A stretch of 64,000 nt of DNA from Apiotrichum sp. Y4204 (lineage: Eukaryota > Basidiomycota > Tremellomycetes > Trichosporonales > Trichosporonaceae). Below the pieces are notes generated by a model. That model saw nothing but the letters and a program-made list of their open reading frames with translations, was not told the origin of the DNA and searched no databases. The number at the start of each line of letters is the position of its first letter. Positions within the stretch are counted from its first letter, which is position 1. Shown here piece by piece: positions 1 to 14,720 of this stretch. Position numbers and translations under genes: made by a program. The DNA lies in assembly GCA_025531455.1 (NCBI GenBank), contig JAMYHL010000004.1, positions 248,001 through 312,000 of the forward strand, read 5' to 3'.

Positions 1-1290
1 GGCAAGGGCACCCAGTGCGCGCTCATGGTCAAGGATTTCGGCTTCAAGCACCTCTCTGGTACGTTTCATAACATAGCTGGTCCCCGGCTCCACATGTCTC
101 GGCCACTGACAGTCCAGCTGGTGACCTCCTCCGCGCGGAGCAGGACCGCCCCGGATCCCAGTACGGCGACCTCATCCGCAACTGCATCAAGGAGGGTCTC
201 ATCGTCCCTCAGGAGGTGACCGTCAAGGTGGGTTTGGCTGGCAGGTTGGGTTTCCGCTTGTATTTCGATCCGCACGACTTCATCATAAGCGTCGAAGCTC
301 ACATCCCCAGCTCCTCGAGAACGCCATGCACGAGACGCTCGCCCACCCCCCTTCGTTCCCTGAGGGCTCCAAGCTCGCCCACGGCTGGGAGAACGGCAAG
401 GGCCGCTTCCTCATCGACGGCTTCCCGCGCAAGATGGACCAGGCTGAGATGTTTGACCAGGCTGTGAGTATCAGGCCGTCAGGACGGAGCCGCTGTGTGC
501 CGTAGTGATACGACGTCAACCGGGTCGGGCCCGTTCGGCACGATTTCGGGATGACCGTCGCGAAAGGGTTTCCATGGTCTGGGGCATGGATGTGGGGCTC
601 TCGGTGCGACGGGCTCCCTTGTGTCGTGCGCGATTGGGGACGCCCACGAGCAGACCGAGAACCCACACACGCTCCGACTCGGGACATTGTATCTTGACTG
701 CACCCTCCTCGCGATTCCCGGTTCTTGCGCACGGCGTGACATAGCTGCGTTCTCGCAAAAGGACTCGGGCCGTCCCCTCTTGCTAATCTGAGCACGGGTG
801 GTGGTCAGCGGGGGCACCCGAGACCATTGTATGGGTGGAACATGCCGCGGTGCGACGTGCTGTATCCGACGCAATGCCGTTGCAATCTTATCGCATTAGG
901 AGCCTGCCATACGCCCATCGGACAAACAGGACGTCGTGTTTTCGACGCGTCTCAGCCAGGCACCGCTCTTCCACTTTCATCTCCTTCTCAGAATATCCCC
1001 ACTGACACGGCCAGGTCGTCCAGAACTCGCTCGTCCTCTTCATCAACACGACCGAGGACATGATGGTCGAGCGTATCCTTGAGCGCTCCAAGACCTCGGG
1101 CCGCATCGACGACAACCGCGAGTCGCTCGTCAAGCGCTTCGTCACCTTCCACGAGACGTCGATGCCCGTCGTCCAGCACTACCGCCAGCTCGGCCTCTGT
1201 GTTGACATTGACTCGACCCCCGATGTCCCCGTCGTCTACGAGCACGTCAAGCGCGTGCTCGCCGAGCGCCTCCCCAACATCGTCAACTAG
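1..1290 (+). CDS. URA6: UMP-CMP kinase (uridylate kinase), 5' end outside the window
   Basis: Transfers phosphate from ATP to UMP and CMP in pyrimidine nucleotide synthesis. The window opens inside the P-loop (GKGTQC), so the start codon and first exon are missing. Four exons are visible: 1-58, 118-227, 311-463 and 1015-1290, joined in frame. They give the NMP-binding part ([12 protein letters not shown]), the segment [14 protein letters not shown], the LID part ([14 protein letters not shown]) and the C-terminus ending RLPNIVN. LID and tail resemble fungal Ura6 more than adenylate kinase Adk1, which has a longer LID. The third intron (464-1014, 551 nt) is much longer than its 59- and 83-nt neighbours. 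Its ends are ordinary: donor gtgagt and a ctgac branch point just before ggccag. The gene is convergent with the polymerase III subunit gene, with 273 bp between stop codons. Confidence 0.93.
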
Positions 1291-1563
1291 ATTTCTTACT
1301 TCTTACTCTAAATTGCCCTCCACCTACCTAACCACCACCTCTAACCACCCCGCCATTCCCCACTTGTACACCCCTTAAAACATGTATCGTGATAGAGACT
1401 GTGATGCATGCGGGAATTACCTAGAATACCGGGGGACACGCACCACGCCCGAGATCCAATAGTGAGGAAGAAACGAAGATATGCTATGAATGTGGGGGGA
1501 CAGTGGATGTGGCGTGTGGGGGTGGGTGGGTTTGTTTGTTTGGGTGGTATAATACTGTGTTTT

Positions 1564-6215
<4,652 letters not shown>

Positions 6216-6942
6216 GTCGGCTAGTGGCGACACAAGACGGGGTTGAGATGGAAAGGAAGGATCAAGATGGAGATGGGGGTATCAGGCCAGTGGCGTTTAT
6301 TAGTGAGGAGCAGTAGCACTACCTCTTTTAGGATTTTGTCCGGGTTCCCAAGACCCGTCTCCGGCTGAACACTGCTCTACACACGCTGAGGGAGGCTGTG
6401 TGATTGTGATGAGAGCGATGTGAGTGGCGACGAGGACGAGGTTGATGGTGAGCAAACGGAGCGAGTCGAAAGATCTGGACGTGAGAGATTGAGAGACAGT
6501 TGACAGGGAGGGAGAGAAATCTCAAAATGCATCCAGAATCCCTCGTGATGACATTCAGGGAAGAGCACGCGAGTAAAACGTGCTAATCACACGAAATACA
6601 CGCCGATCGCTTTTCCCTTCTCCTCTTCGGGTTGCCACGCTGCGTGTTGCCTGGTGCGCGCGCCATTCCACGATCCACCATACCGACATCGACTCTCCTC
6701 GTCATCCCGGAATCCAACCGCAGCCGTGTTTGATTGTACCCACTCACTCTCACTCCCTCTCTTCTACACAACCCGTTCTCAACGAACAACACGCGCACGA
6801 AAGCACGCACGCGAACTTTATCACAGCTCGCCTGCGCCATCTGCCGTGATTTCCAAAGAACAGATTCCCTTGTCCGAGCGCGACTCCGAGAGAGATTGAG
6901 CACACCATCATCCGGTAGTGCCACCACTGCTCTCCACCCAAC
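6216..6942. promoter_or_regulatory. Shared divergent promoter of RPO31 and SLY1
   Basis: A 727-bp gap separates the two start codons and must hold the 5' leaders and promoters of both genes. The SLY1-proximal half is rich in C and T (cactctcactccctctct and similar), as is usual for fungal leaders. I see no convincing TATA box for either gene and no additional coding region with family similarity. Confidence 0.5.
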
Positions 6943-9316
6943 ATGTCGCGTCCAACCCTTCTGCAGTCGCAGACCACCTCCCTCCTCACCCTTCTTAACC
7001 TCAACCAGGCTCCGGCTGCCAACGCGGCGTCCGGTGTCGCAGGCCCGTTTCCTCGCCCCTCCACTCCGTCAACGACCTTTGACGACAGTGCCCAGCCTCT
7101 GGTCTGGAAGGTGCTCATCCTCGATGACCAGAGCAAGGACATCCTCGCGACATCCCTGCGTGTCCAGGACCTGCGTGAGCAGGGGGTGACACTGCACATG
7201 TGAGTTAAGACTGTAAGGAATGAACTCACAATTCAGGCAGCTCCACTCTCAGAGGCCACCGCTGTCCGACGTGCCGGCTGTTTACTTTGTCTCTCCCACC
7301 CTTGCCAACATTCGGAGGATTGCAGAAGTGAGTCGTGGCGCTCCGAGTTCAATACGTCACAACAGTCACTGATCCTACCAAGGACTTGAACCCGCCGCTG
7401 TACTCGGCCTACCACCTCTCGTTTACTTCGGCTCTCCCGCGCTCGCTTCTCGAGGAGCTTGCGTCTCTGATCCTCACCAACGACCCCTCAGGCCAGACTG
7501 GACAGCTCATTCAGTCCGTTCACGACCAGTTCCTCGACTTCCTTGTACCGTCCCCCAATCTCTTCTCCCTTCTTCCGCGAAAGGTTATCAAGAACGAGGC
7601 GAACGGCTCGACCAAGAAGGGAGCCAACACGGTGCCCAAGGAGGTTGAAGGCAGCCCAAGTTATGTCGTTCTCAACGACCCGAGAGCGTCGGAGGTGGAG
7701 ATTGAGGAGGAGGTGGAGCGTATTGCCAAGGGGCTGTTCTCGGTCATTGTCACAATGGGTGAGCTTCCTGACCATGCTTAACTGACGGCAGGCATCGTTC
7801 CTATCATCCGGTCGCCGCGCGGAAACGCTGCCGAGATGGTGGCACGCAAGCTTGATGCTAAGCTGCGTGACCACATCTCGTCCAGCTCGTCGCAGCGCGG
7901 AGGTCCCGGGTTTGGCGCAGACAGTCTGCAGCGTCCTCGTGAGTGCCCTGATGCAAATTCCTCCGACATGACTAACCTCAGTTCTTGTCATCCTCGACCG
8001 CAATGTTGATCTCATCCCGATGCTGTCGCACTCGTGGACGTACCAGGCACTTGTGCATGACGTCCTGGACATGAAGCTGAATCGCGTCACGGTGGAGGTG
8101 AGTAGTCAACATGTGTTCACGCTCACACCCAGAACCCGGAGAACGGCCGTCTGCAGAAGAAGGCATACGACATTGACTCGAAGGACTTCTTCTGGGCCAA
8201 GAACGCGGGCAACCCTTTCCCTCAGGTCGCCGAGGACATTGACGCCGAGCTCAACCGCTACAAGGCGGATGCTGCTGAGCTTACCCGTTCCACGGGTGTC
8301 AGTGATGTGAACGACGTCTCCCAGATGTGGGTTGTGTATAAAGGTCTTAACTAACCCTCAGTGACTTCTCGTCCAACGCTGCCAACCTCAAGACTGCGAT
8401 CACCGCACTTCCGGAGCTGACCGCACGAAAGGCCACTTTGGACACACACATGAACATTGCGACCTCCCTGCTCCAGGCCATCAAGGAGCGCAGTCTCGAC
8501 AACCTGTTCCAGGTGGAGGAAGGCGCAGCTCGCCAGCCTAAGGCGGTTGTTATGGACGCGATGAAAGGCAAGACGGATGAACCCGGTGTGGTTGCCCACC
8601 CGACTCCGGATGACCAGCTCCGCCTGGCCATTATCTACTACCTCTCCGTCGCTTCCATGCCCAAGGAAGATCTTGCTGAGATCACCAACATCCTCAAGGA
8701 GTCGGGCGCACAGGTCGCTGCGCTGGAGTATGTCAAGAAGGTCAGGGAGATCACCCGCATGACCATGATGTCTTCTCAGCCAACTGTTGCGGCGCAGACA
8801 GCGACAAGCGGCGGTGGCGAGTGGACAAAGGGATTCAGCGCGCTTGGCAACCGAGTGAGTTCTCCACAGTGCAACATGGGCTGACATCAGCTTACCGACC
8901 GGTTGCGTGAAGGCGGTATTACAGGTGTTGGCTTTGACAACTTGATCTCTGGCGTGAAGAACTTCCTTCCAGCAAAGAAGGAGCTGACTATTACCCGTCT
9001 GGTGGAGGCGTTGATGGAGCCGGCCACGGCCGCAACACAGGCGCTGCAGGATACTGACGACTACCTGTTGTTCGACCCGCGCGCCACGCGGTCACGCAAC
9101 GTGCAGTCGGGCCGCACGCGCACGCAGTACTCTGAGAGTGTGGTGTTTGTCGTCGGCGGCGGCGGCTACGTCGAGTACTCGAACTTGCAGGAGTGGGCGA
9201 CGCGGCCGCAGCGCGACGGTGGCGGCGGCGGCAAAAAGATCACGTACGGAAGTACAGAAATCATGAATCCGACAGCATTTGTCGGTGCGCTCGGTGAGCT
9301 CGGCGCGAGCTCGTAG
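6943..9316 (+). CDS. SLY1: Sly1, Sec1/Munc18-family SNARE regulator (ER-Golgi)
   Basis: SM-family protein that binds the syntaxin Sed5 and promotes SNARE assembly in ER-to-Golgi and intra-Golgi fusion. Eight exons were joined: 6943-7199, 7237-7327, 7383-7758, 7792-7938, 7982-8097, 8133-8326, 8362-8854 and 8891-9316, giving 699 residues, close to the family length. Near the N-terminus are [19 protein letters not shown] and [11 protein letters not shown], typical of Sly1 rather than Sec1, Vps33 or Vps45. The middle has [20 protein letters not shown], the conserved SM core. The C-terminal end carries [18 protein letters not shown], the usual Sly1 terminal motif. Introns are 33-55 nt. The start at 6943 is the first ATG of the frame and precedes the usual Sly1 N-terminus (SLLTLLNLN). 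Confidence 0.95.
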
Positions 9317-9477
9317 CGTACCCGAGCCGCTTGGACCTAGATTGCATGCATGTAGAGTAGTATGGACATTGCCTAGGGAGGACTTCTATGAAGGTTGGTG
9401 GTGATCGGGGGAAAAGTCGTGTCGGAGGTCTGCGGGTTTTATCTTGATCCCACTCGAAAAGACTAATGTCTAATTGT

Positions 9478-10005
9478 CTAACAGAATGCGACGGCGGATC
9501 CGACGAGGAGAAGAACAGCCAAGGCCGCCTTGGGCGCCGCCGCAGTCGTCGGGGCAGTGCTCTTGGGGGCCTCCTGCTCGCCCGGAGGGGGTTTGCCAAG
9601 GGCTTTGTTGATTTCGCGCGCGGGCAAACATTTCGTTTGGTTTCGAGTGTCGTTGTTGGCCGCTGCCATCTTCCAGAGGCACACCTTGAACACGTCGTTG
9701 ATATGATAGCCTGCCTTCCCCACCTCTCCGGGGAGCCTGAGAAGACACATGGCAGTCCCGCAGCCTATGCGGGTCTTGCCCATCCACGGTTCGCAGCACG
9801 AGTAGACGTAATCGGCGACCTGCGCAGTGCACACCCATTTGTTTCTGTCGTCGATGGCCTCGTCCCACGACGGCGAGAGCCCTCCGGAGGCGCACGTGGA
9901 CTGATTCTTGCCGAGTTCACGCAGGTTGTCCGGCATCTCCTGGTAATAGATTGGGAAGGAGGCATTGTTGGTGGAGTTTGCTCGTGTGAGTGCCGAGAGA
10001 GTCAT
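9478..10005 (-). CDS. Orphan eight-cysteine protein with GPI-like C-terminal tail
   Basis: I do not recognise this 175-residue protein. A single exon runs from the ATG at 10005 to a stop at 9478. It has cysteines at about 38, 59, 70, 71, 82, 87, 109 and 126, a set that could form four disulfides, and five N-glycosylation sequons (about 10, 14, 34, 118 and 122). A low-complexity Pro/Ala/Thr spacer leads to a hydrophobic end (ALAVLLLVGSAVAFC). That layout resembles a GPI-anchored cell-surface protein, but the N-terminus (MTLSALTRANSTNNASF) is not a good signal peptide. Either an upstream exon is missing or the start is misplaced. The spacing does not fit the CFEM pattern. A TATA box lies about 110 bp upstream. 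Coding status is supported by the regular cysteines, the sequons and the promoter, not by homology. Confidence 0.55.
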   Translation of the reverse strand: MTLSALTRANSTNNASFPIYYQEMPDNLRELGKNQSTCASGGLSPSWDEAIDDRNKWVCTAQVADYVYSCCEPWMGKTRIGCGTAMCLLRLPGEVGKAGYHINDVFKVCLWKMAAANNDTRNQTKCLPAREINKALGKPPPGEQEAPKSTAPTTAAAPKAALAVLLLVGSAVAFC

Positions 10006-10113
10006 TGTTGATATCTTGTCTTAGCGGTTGGCGGATTGAGAACTTGAGAGTAGCTGTGAGATGTGTGGGGAAGGTTGTGGTGATGATGTCTGATTGCCTT
10101 TTGCATCAGTGTT

Positions 10114-10121
10114 CTTTTATA
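10114..10121 (-). promoter_or_regulatory. TATA box of the orphan cysteine-rich gene
   Basis: On the minus strand the bases read TATAAAAG, 109-116 nt upstream of the ATG at 10005, in an otherwise GC-rich region. The spacing would give a leader of roughly 80 nt. Inferred from sequence only. Confidence 0.5.
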
Positions 10122-10508
10122 CGCGTCTCCACCTCAACATGCCGAGCAGACTGAGGATGAATAGTTGGAAGCAGCCAGGAAAGCGTTCCTTGGGCCTGTG
10201 AGGCAAAGAAACGGACGCAACATTGAGTCCCGTAGATCTGGAAGGAAACCTTGCTGTCCACCTCTTTCTAATCGGCCGTGAGCTGTGAGTAGAGGAGTAA
10301 ATATGGCACTGCAATGAACACCGCGTGCACTGGCTTAGAGAACTAGAGCGCCATGCTGTCGCCTGGCTGCTCCGACTGGCAGGGCAGGGCGTCTCACGCC
10401 GCCGAGCCCGGCAGCGACGGCGCACTATGTCTCCGAGATCTCCGAGCTCCAAGATTAAGTTAGGGTTGAGTTTCTCCTGTGCATGAACATGTTGACATGA
10501 GCAGCGCC

Positions 10509-10562
10509 CGACAGTACGCGTATACGGGACAGCACGCGATCACGCGACAGGACGCGACGGGA
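10509..10562. repeat. 18-bp tandem repeat, three copies
   Basis: Units begin at 10509, 10527 and 10545 and share the core gacag-n-acgcg. The first unit contains ACGCGT, the MluI cell-cycle box core of ascomycete yeasts. The array lies about 500 bp upstream of the orphan cysteine-rich gene. A regulatory role is only a possibility. Confidence 0.6.
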
Positions 10563-10696
10563 GTACGGGAGTGTTTGGTGTTTGATGTTTGAATGCACCG
10601 CCCCAACCCTTCAGTTTTACGAGATTCGATCCGGGAGATCTGAGAAGAGAACAGCATCTTGCAGTGTCTTGACGTCATTCCAGCTACTGTCAGACG

Positions 10697-10734
10697 TCTC
10701 TCTGTCGGTCTCTATCTCTCTGTCGGTCTCTATC
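10697..10734. repeat. 18-bp direct repeat, two copies
   Basis: The sequence ctctctgtcggtctctat occurs twice in direct succession. It is pyrimidine-rich and may be leader or promoter DNA. Confidence 0.6.
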
Positions 10735-11284
10735 CTCTTCTGTCTATCATGCTTGTGCTCGATCTGACACTGCAATCCCGATCACTGGCGCACCGTGAAA
10801 CTCTCGTTATCACCGTAGCTGGGAAGATGTTGTTTGCCTGGCTTGACCCCGAAGACGACAACAAGACTGCCACACAGGCCAGGGACGCGTACAGTTCTTG
10901 ACGATCATCAGCGTGAGTGGGCAGACAGCCAGGAGCAAAGGTGTCCGCTGGCTCGTCAGTTGATGTGTCCGGGTAGTGATCCGGCGACTGTCGACCCTTT
11001 GCTAAATGGTCCAACTCTGACGATCAGCAAGTTCAAGTCTTCTTTGGCCGACGTCAGTCATGAGCACGTCTTAGCTGCTACTGGCCTCCTCGGGAGCCGA
11101 GCTGCTCACACAGCATCTCGAGTTTCCGACTCGGCGAAGTCGCTCAGGGAAGAGTGTTGAGTTGCACATCATCCTTCGGGCCGTATGGAGATTTAGGCGG
11201 AGCCGCTGGGCCAGCTTGGCGGGGAACACTCGTAGCCATGTCGCACAGGCGCACAGTACACGAACATTGTACACTGTAAAGGTA

Positions 11285-11378
11285 TTGAAACGCGGAAGAT
11301 TTTGAACGCGGAAGACTTGGAACGCGGAAGACTTGGAACGCGGAAGACTTGGAACGCGGAAGACATGGAACGCAGAGG
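11285..11378. repeat. 16-bp minisatellite, about six units
   Basis: Units of the form aacgcggaagacttgg follow each other head to tail. The central three are nearly identical and the outer ones diverge. The array lies about 310-400 bp upstream of the microprotein start codon. Confidence 0.75.
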
Positions 11379-11570
11379 GCGGCTTGAAGTATATTCCGAC
11401 TACCAGACCTCAGAGACGTACATTGACCGGAACGCAGCACAGCCTTGACTGACATGTAATGCGGAAAACCACTTACTACTCCGAACCAACGCATCTTACG
11501 ACCGTCGCGCGGCGACTTCTCTCACTGGTACTGTCGGGAGACATTTCCCAGACGAAGGGTCGTCTACAAG

Positions 11571-11578
11571 GTATATAG
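11571..11578 (+). promoter_or_regulatory. TATA box of the microprotein gene
   Basis: The bases gtatatag stand out in GC-rich surroundings, about 115 nt upstream of the ATG at 11689. The position suits a transcript with a leader of about 80-90 nt. Confidence 0.5.
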
Positions 11579-11589
11579 ACCGTGAGCTC

Positions 11590-11639
11590 CTCCCAATCCC
11601 AATCCCAATCCATCCCAATACCAATCCCAATCCCAATCA
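11590..11639. repeat. CCCAAT-type hexamer array in the microprotein leader
   Basis: Seven close copies of tcccaa(t) lie between the TATA box and the start codon. Each contains CCAAT, the HAP-complex core, but the downstream position fits a C/T-rich leader better than a HAP-bound element. It is not telomeric: basidiomycete telomeres are usually TTAGGG-like. Confidence 0.6.
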
Positions 11640-11688
11640 CAACCTCTCTCCATCTCTTCCTACTCCCCAAAACCCCATAAACACCACT

Positions 11689-11824
11689 ATGCCCGTCGCC
11701 CAGTGCAGCACCAAGGGATGCGAGAACCCGGCGAGTGTCGGTTCGGACAAATGTTACAAGCACAAGCAGCCGGCCGCCGGTAAGTGCCCCGCGCCGGACG
11801 GGCTAACCTGTAGCAACCGCGTAG
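11689..11824 (+). CDS. Two-exon Cys/His microprotein (33 residues)
   Basis: The frame starts at the ATG 11689 and is joined 11689-11779 with 11814-11824. The product is 33 residues with cysteines at 6, 11 and 22 and histidine at 25, that is C-x4-C-x10-C-x2-H. This resembles single units of the short zinc-binding repeats (C-x4-C...C-x2-H with GC after the first cysteine) found in some plant WRKY19-like and oomycete proteins; here one unit stands alone. The intron is 34 nt with donor gtaagt, branch point gctaac and acceptor tag, matching other introns of this window. If it is retained, the frame stays open to 11835 and gives 48 residues with two further cysteines (33 and 41). A TATA box lies upstream. 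Function unknown. The coding call rests on promoter, intron and Cys/His spacing. Confidence 0.55.
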
Positions 11825-12768
11825 CTCCTCGATAGCTCGAAGCTGGCGTTTTGGCGAGAACCGTTGGCGTGAGATAGAGATTGTTGAGACTGAAATGTAT
11901 CGATTGTTGAGATGTTCAATAGGACGGTGCGGTGACGTGAAGCACGATTAGTTCGTGATCCAGCGAACACAGCTGGCAGTTGCCCGAGTGATATGTCCAG
12001 GCTATGCTCTTGGATCCTGGACCTCGGATACTTACCTGGCCTTTGTTTTGCTCTCCGCTCTTTGAGCTCTGAGCTGACAGACTCAAGCCACAGCTGCGGA
12101 CGCAAGTATTTCTAATTTTCACTCGGCAGGGAACGGTTGGACGGCAAGACACAATCGAGGAGTTTGACATGACGGACTCGAAGTATCCTTCTGACGCGAC
12201 TGATTTATTTTGGCCAGAACCGCCGGATCTGTTTTGGCATGCTGAACAGAGCTACTGTGTATGCTGTATGCTGTATCTAAAAGGGATGTCAACCAGTGTT
12301 CTACTTTTCTAGCTCAGACTTTTGCAATGGCCACCATTGGTTATGCAGTTACAGTACACGAAAAGGCCAAAGTCAAAACAAACAAAAGATAGATAAATGA
12401 CAAAAACTAAACAAAAAACTGGTGCAGATGTGGCATGTGGCACTTCTTGTGCGGATGTGTCAATTGAAGCTCGCGCCACGTCCTGGAAGCTTCCTTGACG
12501 CGGCTCCTTACTGTCTGGGATTCTGCGGCCATCTTCAGCTGTGTAGGGTGAGTCCTAACCCCTCTGAAAGTGCTCCGTCGACGTCGCTTGTGTCCTACGA
12601 GCCACAACTGAAATCCTCCAACTCCTGTAATCCCAACGACGACGAAGATAAAACTGATGTCACTTCGGATCACATCCTCTGCGACTACATCTGTATGCCT
12701 AGAAAGTATGTAAAATGATGTATCGGCTCAAAAGCCGTATTTTCTTCTCGTTGCCGCCCGGCGCTCGC
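11825..12768. other. Intergenic region after the microprotein gene
   Basis: About 940 bp between the microprotein and the 3' end of the convergent transporter gene. The middle (12200-12420) is AT-richer, with a run aaacaaacaaaagat-like, and probably includes 3' ends. I see no gene here. Confidence 0.5.
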
Positions 12769-14656
12769 TTAGCGCGGCATAGAGTAGATAATGTACAGCG
12801 CCCAACCGGTGACGACCATGGCGGTGAGGACGGAGCACCCCAGCGTGGTCCAGCCCTTGTGCTCCTCGTGGCCCTCGTATGTCCTGCCGGCAATCTCCTG
12901 CTGGACGAGCTTGTCGCGGCGCTTGCGCTCAGGCAGGCGGAGCTGGTGGCCGAGCCAGCGGCCGTCGAGCCAGTCGTAGAACGGGCCGAGGAACGCGTCG
13001 TACGCCTTGAACACCATGATGACAATAAACACCCGGTCGTACTGGAAGCCCGGCGTCTTGTCCTGGATCGCACCAGAGGCCACGTCCATGATCAGTGTGC
13101 CTGCGTTTTGCTGACTGTCAGAAAAGGACGAATAAAGGTGCACTCACGAAAGACTGCCACACGCCAAAGGCTGTGCCCACCAGCTCGTTGGTCGGGAGCA
13201 GAATCGGGACAGTCGCCATGAACGGAATCAAGTTCGTGACGTAGGCGAAGGACGAGATGAGGACGGGAGCCAGGAAGTTGATCTTGGTGAAGCCCGCAAG
13301 GCCCCAGACGAGAAGCCAAATGAGAGACGTGGTGGTGACTGACATTAGAAAAATGTAAAACAACCTGATGAAGAAAATGTGGCTCCAATAGCCAGCGACG
13401 CCCTTACTCACCAAAGACCATGCGCCATCCAATGCGGTCGAAGAAGAGGCCAGTGGCGGGAGTGAGGACAATCGGGATGACAGTCTGGAGGGCGGCATTG
13501 TAACCGGCCGTCTCCTCGGAGGTGCCACGGGACTTGACCTGGATGTCCGCGACGTTGCGAAGCCACACGCGGGTCGCGCCGCCCTGGAGCATCTGCGTGA
13601 CGTTCATGATCCAGTAGAACTTGGGGAGGTGGGCGATGCCGCGGATGGTGTCGGCCCAGTCCTGGAGGATGGTCTTGTCGTTGCGCACCGCCGGCTTCGG
13701 GGGGCGGTACTGCTGGGGCAGGATGCGGTTCTCAAAGAAGTAATACGCGTACACGCAGATCGAGGACACGGCGGTAGTAATTGCCGGAATCCACAGCGCC
13801 CAGCCCCAGTACCGTCCCGGACCGATGTTGGCCATCGGCACAGCAGAGGTACGCGCCACAAGCTGGATGATGCGGCTCCACGCGACGTTGACGCCAAAGA
13901 TCAGACCCATGTGCGAACCGGCAAACCAGTGCGGGTAAAGCTTGTACTGGCAAATGTCCTGGACGGCGGAGCCGAAACCGAGAATAATCTCGCCGGCGAC
14001 GAGCATGCGGTACTCATTGCGGATTGAGGACTGCTGTCAGGACATGGTGACTTGGAAGGACTCACGGTGGCAGAGAGCACGGTACCAGCAACACAGAGGA
14101 CGGCGGACCCGAGAGCCACACTGGCGGTTAGTACTGCGCAACCAATGGCGTTCGCATTCAATCCGTTCACTCACCGACTACCACCGTAACGGTCGATCAC
14201 CGAGCCACCGATAATGGGCAGAAGGGTGTTGATGAGGGACGAGGCGGAAGAGATGACACTGTACTGCGCGTCTGAAGGTCAGTGGGATGGATATGGGCAA
14301 GTTTTGGCAGGTGTGGCACATTGATCGTGTGCGCCACAAACGCAGGTGGCAGGTGACACCAGTACTTCCTACTCACTCGTAATCTTAAGCTCGCGAACGA
14401 GACGCGTCTTGAGGGGGCCAAGCACAAAGCCCGCATACGTGTTACCGGTACCGAACAGGATGATGAGGATGATAGCGGTGAGTCGGTACTTCCACGGGAT
14501 GATGACGCGGTTGGCCTCCTCGCCCTCCAGACGGGGCTCAAAGTCCTCTTCGTCAAAGTTGTCGAGCTTCTCGACCTTGTTGTTCTCCGCCTTGTCGTCG
14601 TACTTGTACTCCTTCTCCCCAGCCTCGAAGGGCACCTGGGCCTTTGGAGTGCTCAT
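12769..14656 (-). CDS. Major facilitator superfamily transporter, MFSD1-like
   Basis: A multi-pass membrane carrier. The start at 14656 gives a charged cytosolic N-terminus of about 60 residues (MSTPKAQVPFEAGEKEY), then the first helix (LTAIILIILFGTGNTYAGF). Further exons supply the helix 2-3 region with a glycine-rich loop ending VIDRYGG, a helix 4-5 segment (MLVAGEIILGFGSAVQD), the middle cytosolic loop with RYRPP-like charge, and the second half (VIPIVLTPATGLFFDRIGW; FLAPVLISSFAYVTNLIPF). The last exon ends in ALYIIYSMPR at 12769. The GLIFGVNVAWSRI segment resembles MFSD1-type lysosomal carriers rather than sugar porters. About six short introns interrupt it, several ending in ctgac-type signals. 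Substrate unknown. Internal junctions are less certain than the ends. Confidence 0.82.
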
Positions 14657-14710
14657 TTTGGGCGATGCTTGTTGGTACTTTTTTCCTTGGCGAAAGAGGT
14701 TGACCCTTGC

Positions 14711-14720
14711 CTTTTTATAA
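14711..14720 (-). promoter_or_regulatory. TATA box of the MFS transporter gene
   Basis: The minus strand reads TTATAAAAAG, 55-64 nt upstream of the start codon at 14656, which implies a very short leader. Confidence 0.5.

Larger units (their letters stand above)
10006..11688. other. Repeat-dotted intergenic region
   Basis: This 1.7-kb gap lies between the divergent orphan and microprotein genes. It holds three short tandem arrays (an 18-bp unit three times, an 18-bp unit twice, a 16-bp unit about six times) and the promoters of both neighbours. Open frames inside it are short, appear in several frames at once and show no family similarity. Confidence 0.5.

Noticed and set aside
283..795. Minus-strand 170-codon frame spanning the long URA6 intron
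   Set aside because: Partly antisense to a sure exon and without domain; the intron is better explained as noncoding.
10002..10106. Upstream 34-codon frame whose TGA overlaps the start of the orphan gene (ATGA)
   Set aside because: Its ATG lies only 8 nt from the TATA box, so it is probably upstream of the transcription start.
11590..11639. Possible telomere-like repeat
   Set aside because: Unit tcccaa is degenerate, 50 bp long and internal; it fits a C/T-rich leader.
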